Shown here: positions 26,612 through 34,136 of the stretch, piece after piece
How positions within the stretch are numbered: the first letter of the stretch is position 1
Layout: every line of letters begins with the position of its first letter
Source of the DNA: Bacillota bacterium
GTDB lineage: Bacteria; Bacillota; Clostridia; Acetivibrionales; DSM-1351
Length of the DNA: 64,000 nt
NCBI GenBank assembly: GCA_023393115.1
Contig: JAEWMS010000076.1
Location: forward strand, 62,001-126,000
Reading direction: 5' to 3'
Notes under the pieces: model-generated
What the model was told of the DNA's origin: nothing
Database searches by the model: none
What the model saw: the letters and a program-made list of their open reading frames with translations, nothing else
Program-made: the position numbers and the translations under genes

Positions 26612-26618
26612 AGTACTT

Positions 26619-26816
26619 ATGAGTTTCTACACAGTAACGGACGTACAAAAGATTTTAGGAATTAGCTCATCAAAGGCTTACCAGATTATTAGGACCCTAA
26701 ATGATGAACTGAAGAAAAAAGGTTATATCACGGTGGCCGGCAAGATTCCTAAGAAGTTTTTTAATGAAAAATACTATTGTGATAGCGAAGATCTCAAAAA
26801 GGTAGTAGGTGGTTAA
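26619..26816 (+). CDS. Small helix-turn-helix protein (excisionase-like)
   Basis: A ~65-residue protein (SFYTVTDVQKILGISSSKAYQIIRTLNDELKKKGYITVAGKIPKKFFNEKYY) typical of Gram-positive integrative elements and often called Xis-like. The frame extends to 26592 within the previous gene, but the GGAGTG site and ATG 26619 fit better. It ends 2 bases before VapE. A role in excision or in control of VapE is inferred from position. Confidence 0.75.
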   Translation: MSFYTVTDVQKILGISSSKAYQIIRTLNDELKKKGYITVAGKIPKKFFNEKYYCDSEDLKKVVGG

Positions 26817-26818
26817 GG

Positions 26819-29134
26819 ATGATTGAGATTTCATTCGGAAAAAACAGATCCGATACAAATTCGAAGCCTGATTTTATGGAATGGCCTGAGTTCGTTGAGC
26901 AGTTGAAAAAGGTTCGCAGAACAAATGAAACTATGGCCGAGTATGATCGTATGTCAAAAGATGACAGGGATAAGATCAAGAACGGTAGAGCCTTTGTCGG
27001 AGGTCTTGTAAAGGGTGGCAGGCGCAAAAAAGAGAATGTTGAAAACCGTTGGTTGATTACTCTTGATGCTGATAATGCAGATGATGATTTTATTTTTAAT
27101 ACTGATCTACAAATCGGCGGCTCAGCTTATGTGGTTTATTCCACCCACAGTTGCAGGCCTCAAAAGCTTAAATATCGTCTTGTGTTACCTACCAACAGGG
27201 CACTATCACCTGATGAGTACGGAGCGATAAGTCGTAAAATAGCTGACAAAATAGGTATGCGATACTTCGACAAAACCACTTTTGACGTACATAGGTTAAT
27301 GTATCTCCCCAGCTGCTCAAAGGACGCTACACCAATACTGGAAGTGTCAGAAGGTAGTTTCTTAGATGCCGATTCCATTCTTAATGAATACATAGACTGG
27401 AGAGATTCTGAGGAATGGCCGAAGCATCCGGAGGAAAAAAGGGTAAAGGAATCAGATATTAAAAAGCTTGGAGATCCAAACGAAAAGCCCGGAGTTATAG
27501 GCGTGTTCTGTCAGATTTATAGTATTCAGAAAGGAATAGAGAAGTTTATTCCAGAGGTTTATGAGCAAACCCAGCACCCTGACCGTTGGACATATACCGG
27601 CGGTACTTCATATGGCGGTATGAGAGTATATGACGATACATGGGCCTATAGTGACCACCAGAGTGATCCTGCCAATGATGGTCATTGTCACAACATATTT
27701 GACCTGGTAAGGATACATAAATTTGGACATCTGGATCAGAATGTAAAAGAACATACACCGACTGCAAAATATCCAAGTTATCAGGCTATGATGGATTTTG
27801 CTGCAAATGATGCGGAAGTAAAAAGGGCTTGCATTACTCAGGCTCAGGAGGACTTTTTAGAACCATTTGAGGATGAGCACTGGGAGGATCAACTAGAGAT
27901 TAACTCAAAAACAAAACTCCCATTACCAACAGGTAAGAATATCGAAATAATTCTTCAAAATGGGCCTTTTAAGAATATACTGAGCTATGATGCTTTTGGT
28001 AATTCAGAGGTTATCCGAGGTCCATTGCCTTGGAGAGATAGGGAAAGAAAGCAATCTGAATATGAGCCATGGCTCGGCGCAGATGATAAACGTATGTTGC
28101 ACTATTTCAATACGAGGTATGATATTAAATCTACCTCTGTTATACAAAATGCCTTTACCGAAGTGGTGCATAAGAACGCATTTCATCCTATCAAAGAATA
28201 CCTAGAATCTACTCAATGGGATGGTATACCGAGGGTTGAAACACTCTTTATAGACTATCTCGGAGCTGCTGATACTCATTATACTCGGCAGGTAACAAGA
28301 AAAATGTTACTTGCAGCTGTTAAAAGACTATATGAGCCTGGATGCAAGTTTGATTTCGTACTTGTACTCGTAGGACCTCAGGGAGCTGGTAAAAGCAGTA
28401 TTTTGGTAAAGCTTGGTCGTAAATGGTTCAGTGATTCATTGAGAAATTTTGATAATAAGGAAGCCGGAGAACATTTACAGAGTGCTTGGATATTTGAAAT
28501 AGGTGAACTGTCTGCAATGAAGAAAAGTGAGCTTGATGAAGTAAAAGCCTTTTTTTCAAAGGTAGAGGACAAGTACAGAGTTGCATATGACCGACAGGTA
28601 TCAGAGTTTCCACGTAAATGTGTATTTTTTGGAACTACGAATACGAGGGAATTCCTGAAAGATCCAACCGGTAATAGAAGATTTTGGCCAGTTGATATAT
28701 CCCCTGAAAACAAAAAGTATGACCACTGGGAGCATTTAACGGATTCAATTGTAGCTCAGGTATGGGCAGAGGTTCTGACTATTTACAAGCAGGAAGAATC
28801 TTTGGAGCTTGATAAGGAAGCAGCTAAAGAAGCAATAAGGCAGCAGTCCATACACATGGAGGAAGATCCGAGAGAAGGTATTATTCAGGAATGGCTGGAT
28901 ACCCCTATAGACGAACTTACGGCTGATAGTAAACCTGAGTATCATACTCGTGTATGTGCTGCACAAATATGGGCAGAATGCTTGCACAAGAAAAAAGGAG
29001 AGATGAAACCGTGGGAGGCAAAAGAGATTTGCGACATCATGCGACGTATTCCCGGATTGGAGGAGATAAAAAAGCCTGTACGCATTCCTGGATATGGTCA
29101 GCAAAAGGCATTTAACGTGAGGCGTAAATCGTGA
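26819..29134 (+). CDS. VapE-type primase-helicase
   Basis: The 771-residue protein combines an N-terminal primase-like part (WLITLDADNADDDF, KLKYRLVLPTNRALSPDEYGAIS, FDVHRLMYLPSC) with a C-terminal virulence-associated E helicase domain: GPQGAGKSSILVKLG (Walker A), WIFEIGELSAMKKSELDEVKAFFSKVEDKYR and CVFFGTTNTREFLKDPTGNRRFWPVDI. VapE-like proteins drive autonomous replication of PICIs and some prophages. It is at the end of the early transcript, right before the candidate origin. The start overlaps the preceding stop region closely, so the two are coupled. Confidence 0.93.
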   Translation: MIEISFGKNRSDTNSKPDFMEWPEFVEQLKKVRRTNETMAEYDRMSKDDRDKIKNGRAFVGGLVKGGRRKKENVENRWLITLDADNADDDFIFNTDLQIGGSAYVVYSTHSCRPQKLKYRLVLPTNRALSPDEYGAISRKIADKIGMRYFDKTTFDVHRLMYLPSCSKDATPILEVSEGSFLDADSILNEYIDWRDSEEWPKHPEEKRVKESDIKKLGDPNEKPGVIGVFCQIYSIQKGIEKFIPEVYEQTQHPDRWTYTGGTSYGGMRVYDDTWAYSDHQSDPANDGHCHNIFDLVRIHKFGHLDQNVKEHTPTAKYPSYQAMMDFAANDAEVKRACITQAQEDFLEPFEDEHWEDQLEINSKTKLPLPTGKNIEIILQNGPFKNILSYDAFGNSEVIRGPLPWRDRERKQSEYEPWLGADDKRMLHYFNTRYDIKSTSVIQNAFTEVVHKNAFHPIKEYLESTQWDGIPRVETLFIDYLGAADTHYTRQVTRKMLLAAVKRLYEPGCKFDFVLVLVGPQGAGKSSILVKLGRKWFSDSLRNFDNKEAGEHLQSAWIFEIGELSAMKKSELDEVKAFFSKVEDKYRVAYDRQVSEFPRKCVFFGTTNTREFLKDPTGNRRFWPVDISPENKKYDHWEHLTDSIVAQVWAEVLTIYKQEESLELDKEAAKEAIRQQSIHMEEDPREGIIQEWLDTPIDELTADSKPEYHTRVCAAQIWAECLHKKKGEMKPWEAKEICDIMRRIPGLEEIKKPVRIPGYGQQKAFNVRRKS

Positions 29135-29159
29135 TGTTTTACACAACTCGGTATAATTC

Positions 29160-29345
29160 ACACATTCAATATTGTGAAATGGACGAAAGGGAATCGAAAG
29201 GGTAAAAAAATAAGATTCCAATTCAAGTTAAAGCTTAGAGATAAAAGCAGTACAAATATTTTGAATGTGTTGAATGTGTAATTATATATTAAAGTATATA
29301 GATTAAATTAAGTTGATATAGCTGTAATTATATGTAATTAAATAT
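29160..29345. repeat. Iteron-like repeats, possible replication origin
   Basis: TTGAATGTGT occurs at 29261-29270 and 29270-29279, and as its complement ACACATTCAA at 29160-29169. TGTAATTATAT occurs at 29277-29287 and 29323-29333, with TGTAATTAAATAT following at 29333-29345. This AT-rich, non-coding stretch of ~295 bases directly after the primase-helicase gene is where satellites often carry their origin. Confidence 0.5.
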
Positions 29346-29429
29346 AACTTAAATGCCCTTATATAGTTATAGGAAATTCCTCTCACTCAACGCATTACAA
29401 TTAATAAAACTCGAAGGGAGTGATATATA

Positions 29430-29780
29430 GTGGACGGTAAAGAAAGAGTGAAGCAAGCTATTTTGAATTATATCCTCGAAAAGGATCAAGTTACTTACAT
29501 CGAGGTAGAACGCATTTTTAATGAACACAGTTTCGAATTCAAAGGAGACCGCAGTATTACCAGTGGTATGAATGAATTCGTTGTATTATGGAACGGTTGG
29601 AATAAGGAGGCTATTAATATAGTCAATGAATTGTTTGATGCAAGACTTATCAAAGCTGAACCAACACAGCCTATAAATTATATTATTGACGGTGGCGATT
29701 TAAATCTTCCATTGGTGAAGGGCGTGCATCGATATAAAGAAGATCACTGGCTCCCGGTAGCACTTAGGCCAATAAGATAG
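29430..29780 (+). CDS. Element protein of unknown function (116 aa)
   Basis: The protein begins at a GTG after GAAGGGAGTG and has no family that I recognise. It has an N-terminal helical part (VKQAILNYILEKDQVTYIEVERIF) that might be a winged-helix-like fold, a central FVVLWNGWNKEAINIVNELFD, and a conserved-looking end (VHRYKEDHWLPVALRPIR). It sits between VapE and the capsid genes, where small control proteins of satellites are usual. Confidence 0.7.
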   Translation: MDGKERVKQAILNYILEKDQVTYIEVERIFNEHSFEFKGDRSITSGMNEFVVLWNGWNKEAINIVNELFDARLIKAEPTQPINYIIDGGDLNLPLVKGVHRYKEDHWLPVALRPIR

Positions 29781-29897
29781 GAAAAACCACCGGCAATTAA
29801 AATAACTGTCCAGTGGCTCCACAGATATATAGTATCTAATCGCACATTTATTATATATCTTGGAGCAGCTGGCTGCAAGATGGAGGAATTAGAAGAT

Positions 29898-30221
29898 ATG
29901 ATTAAAGTCAAAATTTCATACAAGGATCAAGAGGATAAACTCAAAATTATAGAAGCCTTGAAACCTCTGGGAATTATTAAAATACGTAAGGAACAGCAGA
30001 AGCCTGGTCATAATAATGTATATATTGAACTTCAGGAAGGACGGTTAACGGTAATACCAAATCAAGATACAGCGAAGCTCAAAAGGCAGATTGAAGCCTT
30101 AAAGTATGCAATCAGTACAGATACCATTGAGAAGGACAGACAGATACATATAAACGCTTTAAAGGCTTTAGAAGCAGAATTAATTAAAAGGGAAGGGGTC
30201 AAACATTATGACAATGCGTGA
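29898..30221 (+). CDS. Element protein of unknown function (~107 aa)
   Basis: Residues 1-50 look like a compact alpha/beta fold (MIKVKISYKDQEDKLKIIEAL), followed by a charged helix with many Lys, Glu and Ala (KRQIEALKYAISTDTIEKDRQIHINALKALEAEL), likely coiled coil. The frame opens at 29880, but GGAGGA lies inside it and points to the ATG at 29898. The next small gene overlaps its end by 14 bases. Confidence 0.65.
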   Translation: MIKVKISYKDQEDKLKIIEALKPLGIIKIRKEQQKPGHNNVYIELQEGRLTVIPNQDTAKLKRQIEALKYAISTDTIEKDRQIHINALKALEAELIKREGVKHYDNA

Positions 30222-30390
30222 TTTTATAATGGATACAGATAGAGAATTTGGTATAAGAAATGAGAAAGAGTTTAAAAGATTTAATCAATTTACTAACAGA
30301 GCATACAGAGACGGGGTACTCTCAAAAGAACTTTACTTCAAGTTAATATTTTGGCTTTTTTTGTTCAAAATTCGATGCAAAACCATATAA
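30208..30390 (+). CDS. Small protein (60 aa)
   Basis: A short frame with a GGAAGGGGT ribosome site and ATG overlapping the previous gene. The N-terminal ~40 residues are charged (MDTDREFGIRNEKEFKRFNQFTNRAYRDGVLS) and the C-terminus is hydrophobic (LYFKLIFWLFLFKI), possibly a membrane-anchored tail. The function is unknown. Confidence 0.5.
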   Translation: MTMRDFIMDTDREFGIRNEKEFKRFNQFTNRAYRDGVLSKELYFKLIFWLFLFKIRCKTI

Positions 30391-30460
30391 AATACCCTCT
30401 TTTTAGCCAAAAATCCTATATAGAAATGTACTCAAACCCTAGAAGAATCAAGGAAAACTA

Positions 30461-30489
30461 TATACATACCCCCATGATTGTGATATAAT
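30461..30489 (+). promoter_or_regulatory. Promoter of the RNA and capsid region
   Basis: TATACA (30461-30466) and TATAAT (30484-30489) are 17 bases apart, ending ~8 bases before the structured RNA. Confidence 0.55.
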
Positions 30490-30504
30490 GCTATTAAATG
30501 AATA

Positions 30505-30590
30505 GGTACGAGTACCCTACTTCAATGAAGTGGAAGCCAACAAGGCATGGGAAATGATTGGATTTAGTCCGATTGTTCTCGTGCCTTTTC
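30505..30590 (+). ncRNA. Multibranched structured RNA upstream of the scaffold gene
   Basis: An outer 8-bp stem (GGTACGAG 30505-30512 with CTCGTGCC 30578-30585) encloses three hairpins: CTACTTC-AAT-GAAGTGG (30517-30533), GCC-AACAA-GGC (30536-30546) and AATGATTGGA-TTTAG-TCCGATTGTT (30553-30577). Pairing uses several G-U wobbles, and the 3' side runs into TTTTC. A promoter lies 15 bases ahead. It may be a separate RNA or a leader of the scaffold-capsid operon. Candidate RNA motifs next to phage structural genes are known, but membership is unchecked. Confidence 0.75.
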
Positions 30591-30635
30591 TATTTTATAA
30601 AATAGTCTACCACAGACGTTAAACAGGAGGAAATT

Positions 30636-31025
30636 ATGGATAATCAAAACACAAACCCTATAGAGGGGCAAAACCAAGAGGCAAAGACCTTTACTCAGGA
30701 TGATGTAAACAGAATTGTTGGTGAGAGATTGGCTAAAGAAAAGACCAAGCTTGAGCAGACCGTCATGCAGAGGGAGCAGGAACTCAATAAAAGAGAATTG
30801 AACCTGAAAGCAAAAGAAGTATTATCATCCAAAGGCCTGTCACTCGATCTACTCGAAGCACTGAATTACAGTGATGAGGAAACTCTGAATAAATCAATCG
30901 AAATTATAGAAAAGCAATTCAAAAAGGAAGAGCCTTTAGTAGTTCGTGGGAGAGAACCTGCTAAGTCATGGGTTATAAATGGCAAGACGGCAGACCCAAT
31001 CAGAAAAGCTATGGGGCTCGGATAA
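30636..31025 (+). CDS. Capsid assembly scaffolding protein (DUF4355-like)
   Basis: A 129-residue acidic, helical protein with the DUF4355-like start FTQDDVNRIVGERLAKEKTKLEQ, a long coiled coil and the typical KEVLSSKGLSLDLLEALNYSDEETLNKSIEII. Scaffolding proteins guide capsid assembly and then leave or are cleaved. A GGAGGA site precedes the ATG. The capsid gene follows after 16 bases. Confidence 0.85.
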   Translation: MDNQNTNPIEGQNQEAKTFTQDDVNRIVGERLAKEKTKLEQTVMQREQELNKRELNLKAKEVLSSKGLSLDLLEALNYSDEETLNKSIEIIEKQFKKEEPLVVRGREPAKSWVINGKTADPIRKAMGLG

Positions 31026-31041
31026 AAAGGAGATGGGGTAA

Positions 31042-31875
31042 ATGGCAATTCAATTAGCAACTAAATTTCTTCCCTATGTGGATGAAAAGTTCTCTACAGG
31101 GAGTAAGAAATCATTATTAACAAACAACGACTTTGAATGGAGTGGAGCGCATACCATCAAAGTTTATAAAGTAACAACTGCAGACATGAATGATTATGAT
31201 AGGGCTGGAACCGGTCAGAATGCTTCAAGATATGGCGCAGTACAGGGGTTAGATGCAACCACAGAGGAATTTACTCTTACAAAAGATCGTTCCTTCACAT
31301 TCGCTATTGATAAGCTTGACGTTGACGAAACAGTTCAGCAGGTACAGGCAGCTTCAGCTCTTGAACGTCAGGTAAGGGAAGTAGTTATCCCGGAGGTTGA
31401 TGCTTATGTGTATAGTGTCATGTGTGCAAAAGCCGGAATAAAGCCAGCAAAATTAGAGTTAACGGTGGATAATATTTATGACGAGATTACCAACGCTAAC
31501 AAAGCTATGGATGATGCAGAAGTACCAGAGACAGGACGAATAATTGTGGTAACTCCTGATACATATCAGCTCATGAAGAAATGCCCTGACATTGTTATGG
31601 AGACAGACATCGGGAATGATTTAAGGCTTAAAGGAGTTATAGCAATGGTGGACGGTGCAAATGTTATCAAGGTACCGGCTAACAGACTTCCGGAAGGCTT
31701 TGGCTTTATGGTAGCTCATGCGGTGGCTACAGTAGCACCTACCAAGCTTGAGGATTATAAAATCCATCAGGATCCACCGGGTATTAGTGGTTCATTGGTA
31801 GAAGGTCGTATCTGCTATGATGCTTTTGTCCTTGATAATAAGGTTAAGGCCATATATTATCAGGCGCAGGCATAA
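31042..31875 (+). CDS. Phage major capsid protein
   Basis: The 277-residue protein resembles HK97/P22-type capsid proteins of Gram-positive prophages: FEWSGAHTIKVYKVTTADMNDYDR, FTFAIDKLDVDETVQQVQAASALERQVREVVIPEVDAYVY, and PPGISGSLVEGRICYDAFVLDNKVKAIYY at the end. It would form the head shell. It is paired with a scaffold but no portal or protease gene is next to it, which is odd for a functional phage. A terminator hairpin follows. Confidence 0.88.
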   Translation: MAIQLATKFLPYVDEKFSTGSKKSLLTNNDFEWSGAHTIKVYKVTTADMNDYDRAGTGQNASRYGAVQGLDATTEEFTLTKDRSFTFAIDKLDVDETVQQVQAASALERQVREVVIPEVDAYVYSVMCAKAGIKPAKLELTVDNIYDEITNANKAMDDAEVPETGRIIVVTPDTYQLMKKCPDIVMETDIGNDLRLKGVIAMVDGANVIKVPANRLPEGFGFMVAHAVATVAPTKLEDYKIHQDPPGISGSLVEGRICYDAFVLDNKVKAIYYQAQA

Positions 31876-31889
31876 AAAATGAATGAGAT

Positions 31890-31925
31890 AAGCTCTTACA
31901 GCCTCCTGTAGGGGCTTGTTTCATT
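31890..31925 (+). terminator. Terminator after the capsid gene
   Basis: AAGCTCTTACAG (31890-31901) pairs with CTGTAGGGGCTT (31906-31917) with two G-U pairs, followed by a T-rich tail. Confidence 0.7.
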
Positions 31926-31940
31926 AATTGAGGTATTTTT

Positions 31941-32264
31941 ATGAGAAATGTTGACAGATTGATTATAAAGGCTAAAAATAAGCTAGGTGAAACAGAATAC
32001 AGGCTCATAATAGCATTTATAAATTGTGATGGTAATGGAATGTATACCACAGCCTGTGACTTGTGGAATGGTAGGCCAGGTAGTGGAGTTAAACGAATTA
32101 CATCCGAACACAAAACACAAGAACAGGCCATACAAGCTGTTCACGTTCTAGCTGAACAGTACCCGAATGAGGATGATGTAGTTATAATCGTTGATGATAT
32201 AGGGGAAGGTGGGCAGATTGAAAAAGAAGCAGAAAAGAAAGAATCTGAAGCTCAGTACTCCTGA
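31941..32264 (+). CDS. Element protein of unknown function (107 aa)
   Basis: The protein has a mixed alpha/beta composition (YRLIIAFINCDGNGMYTTACDLWNGRPGSG; QAIQAVHVLAEQYPNEDDVVIIVDDI) and a charged C-terminus. It has no family that I recognise. It starts after a weak GAGGT site downstream of the capsid terminator. The following frame overlaps its end by ~55 bases. Confidence 0.65.
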   Translation: MRNVDRLIIKAKNKLGETEYRLIIAFINCDGNGMYTTACDLWNGRPGSGVKRITSEHKTQEQAIQAVHVLAEQYPNEDDVVIIVDDIGEGGQIEKEAEKKESEAQYS

Positions 32265-32448
32265 AGATGTCCGGAAAGCTTTATCACGCATAGCCAACAT
32301 GGTCATTAATGGTGAACTGGAAGCCAAGGACGCTAATTCTATTACCCTTATCTGTAATGGTATTCTGGGAAGTATCAGGACGGATGAGCAGGAAAAGAAG
32401 ATCAGGGAGCTGGAAGAAATATTGAACCGTAAAAAGGAATTGAGTTGA
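32209..32448 (+). CDS. Small basic element protein (~79 aa)
   Basis: The frame begins at GTG 32209, but the GGGGAAGG site fits better with the TTG at 32218. The product is Lys/Arg-rich at the N-terminus and then helical (DVRKALSRIANMVINGELEAKDANSITLICNGILGSIRTDEQEKKIRELEEIL). It resembles small phage proteins found near head genes, but it carries no terminase motif. Confidence 0.6.
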   Translation: MGRLKKKQKRKNLKLSTPEDVRKALSRIANMVINGELEAKDANSITLICNGILGSIRTDEQEKKIRELEEILNRKKELS

Positions 32449-32452
32449 TGAT

Positions 32453-32677
32453 ATGAAGTTAATTGATAGGTTGTTAAAGCAGGCTAGGGGGATACTATTA
32501 CAGGAGATTGATGATAAGTATTCTGATAATGAGGACGAATTTATACAGGCCTTGGGGCTTAATCCGGCTAATTATCAGATAGTTTTACCAAATGGCCATA
32601 TTCGCTATGATGATATGGCAGCTCTGAATGATTGTAGCGAAGGGCTTTGGGATGATGTTGAAGGCTTGCCCAATTAA
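32453..32677 (+). CDS. Small acidic element protein (74 aa)
   Basis: A short protein (MKLIDRLLKQARGILL..) with an acidic C-terminal half and the end LPNGHIRYDDMAALNDCSEGLWDDVEGLPN. It starts 5 bases after the previous stop, so they are an operon. I do not recognise the family. Confidence 0.6.
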   Translation: MKLIDRLLKQARGILLQEIDDKYSDNEDEFIQALGLNPANYQIVLPNGHIRYDDMAALNDCSEGLWDDVEGLPN

Positions 32678-32795
32678 TGGTATAATAACTATAGATCATG
32701 ATTTAGTCATGTGTATTGTGACTATAAAGAGCATACACAACGGCCGATACGCCTGAATGAAAGTATCAAAACATTGTCTGTTATGTTTGCTTGAT

Positions 32796-32830
32796 AAGCT
32801 CTAGCTGTTTCTGATTGCTAGGGCTTTTTT
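32796..32830 (+). terminator. Terminator of the capsid-side operon
   Basis: AAGCTCTAGC (32796-32805) pairs with GCTAGGGCTT (32817-32826), ending in T6. Confidence 0.85.
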
Positions 32831-32927
32831 GTTTTCCTCGATTATGTTTCCGAACGGTTCGGAATGATGATAGAAGGATTTTCCTGTTTTATGTAGAATT
32901 ATAAGATTAGGAAAGGAGCTAAAGATA

Positions 32928-33533
32928 ATGATAAAGCAACGAGACATGGAAAAATACACCGAATGCATGGAGGAAGTCAAGTTAAGGCAGCAAGCAATTA
33001 AAGATATGATGACAAGTCAAACATATACTACATATTTTATAACCAATGTTGAGTTTATCTGTTTGCAATTTAGAAAGATACTTGAATTGATTGCTATGGC
33101 CACTCTAACATCAAATAAATATCATTATAAAGAAATATGGAAACGATTTTATAACCATTATAAAGCTAGAGAGATATTTAAAGAAATAGAAAAATTTAAT
33201 CCTGATTTCTATCCTGTTCCGACAAGGCAAGTTATTGAAAATGGAATAGTAAAAGAGACAGTACGTATAGATAACGGATATTTAACAAAAGATGATTTTG
33301 ATGATGTATATGGGAAATGCAGTAGTGTAATACACTCTACTAATCCATATAATAATATTCCTGTTGATATAGTAAAGATATCCGAAGAGTTTGTTGAATG
33401 GAATACTAAGATAACAAGACTTTTAAATCATCATCAAGTTCAGCTTTATGATAAAGACTATCAATTATGGGTTCTGATGAATTCAGAGGGCAATGGAAAG
33501 GTACAAGTAAATTTGTTTAAGAAAATAAGTTAA
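32928..33533 (+). CDS. Accessory gene at the attR end, unknown function (201 aa)
   Basis: A mainly helical, neutral to basic protein that starts at ATG after GGAAAGGAGC and has a short leader of its own behind a terminator. Words such as FICLQFRKILELIAMATL, RFYNHYKAREIFKEIEKFNPDFYP and YGKCSSVIHSTNPYNNIP are suggestive of a helical bundle of the HEPN kind (a basic-Cys-X3-His end), but the match is weak. It is the last gene before attR, a common place for cargo or anti-phage genes in satellites. Confidence 0.7.
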   Translation: MIKQRDMEKYTECMEEVKLRQQAIKDMMTSQTYTTYFITNVEFICLQFRKILELIAMATLTSNKYHYKEIWKRFYNHYKAREIFKEIEKFNPDFYPVPTRQVIENGIVKETVRIDNGYLTKDDFDDVYGKCSSVIHSTNPYNNIPVDIVKISEEFVEWNTKITRLLNHHQVQLYDKDYQLWVLMNSEGNGKVQVNLFKKIS

Positions 33534-33562
33534 TTAAGTATTAAACTAGGTTTGTTTTTCTC

Positions 33563-33582
33563 TGATTCTATTTTGATTCTAA
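33563..33582 (+). repeat. attR core repeat
   Basis: TGATTCTATTTTGATTCTAA is identical to attL at 24558-24577; the flanks differ on both sides, so the repeat is exactly 20 bp. Confidence 0.88.
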
Positions 33583-33684
33583 TTATTTATTTTAAGCTAT
33601 TTTAAACAGGATAATGATAATAATAAATGTACGAAAAACGCTAAAAGTCAGCGGTTGTGATATTATGATTAAGTATAGCAGTTG

Positions 33685-33805
33685 AGTGGGAATAAACTCC
33701 GAGCGCTGCCCGGAGGCAGATGAAGCGAAGGAGTTTATTGCGCAGCGCAAGGAGCAATGCGACCGGGAGGGAGTAGTGCGACTATGCAGCAAGCCGGGTA
33801 CCTTT
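33685..33805. other. GC-rich multi-hairpin element beside attR
   Basis: This non-coding block is much richer in G+C than its surroundings. AATAAACTCC (33691-33700) pairs with GGAGTTTATT (33730-33739) and encloses CTGCC-CGGA-GGCAG (33706-33719). Next come TTGCGC-A-GCGCAA (33738-33750) and TAGT-GCG-ACTA (33774-33784). Three quasi-repeats of the form GGAG-N-TGCG follow one another. It lies outside attR, so it belongs to the host chromosome. It could be a repeat element or an RNA gene. Confidence 0.55.
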
Positions 33806-33981
33806 AGGTTTTTGTTTTAGATAATTATATAAATTACCGTGTTAGATATCACTGGTTTTCTGGTGTGTCTGAGACGGTTTTTTATTTTTGATCTATAATA
33901 GAGGCGGGTAAGATATACGTATAGAAGACATCAAAACATCATATTGAAAAGTTCATTTTTCAGCCCATTAATAAATTAATC

Positions 33982-34010
33982 TTGACTTTTAGAACGTTCT
34001 AATATAATAT
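33982..34010 (+). promoter_or_regulatory. Promoter of the LacI-type gene with operator in the spacer
   Basis: TTGACT (33982-33987) pairs with TAATAT (34005-34010) at 17 bases, or TATAAT (34003-34008) at 15. TTAGAACGTTCTAA at 33989-34002 is a 14-bp perfect palindrome with a central CG, typical of LacI-family sites, and fills the spacer. Confidence 0.7.
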
Positions 34011-34136
34011 TCGTTATAAATATGTCAGTTTTTACAAAGAGCTAATTAGGAAATTCAATTAACACTTTAAATAAGATGTTTTCCCGAAAATACAGCTTTT
34101 TGTGTTTCAACTTTTGTTTTATGGAGGTTACCAACG

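Larger units (their letters stand above)
24558..33582 (+). mobile_element. Integrated phage-satellite-like element (~9.0 kb)
   Basis: The element is bounded by a perfect 20-bp direct repeat, with the tyrosine integrase gene at the left end reading outward. Inside are a CI-like repressor divergent from a Cro-like gene, an Xis-like protein, a VapE-type primase-helicase, iteron-like repeats, a structured RNA, scaffold and capsid genes and small unknowns. There is no recognisable terminase, portal, tail or lysis gene. It could be a capsid-encoding phage-inducible island (PICI-like) or a decayed prophage. It sits downstream of guaA without breaking a gene. Confidence 0.85.

Noticed and set aside
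24558..33582. Complete prophage
   Set aside because: No terminase, portal, tail or lysis genes could be recognised in only 9 kb.
33592..33792. 66-codon minus-strand frame across the GC-rich block
   Set aside because: The coding sense is driven by the hairpin sequences and there is no ribosome site; the block is better read as structured non-coding DNA.
33771..33800. Group II intron 5' end (GTGCGAC)
   Set aside because: The word is present but no intron domains or reverse transcriptase follow.
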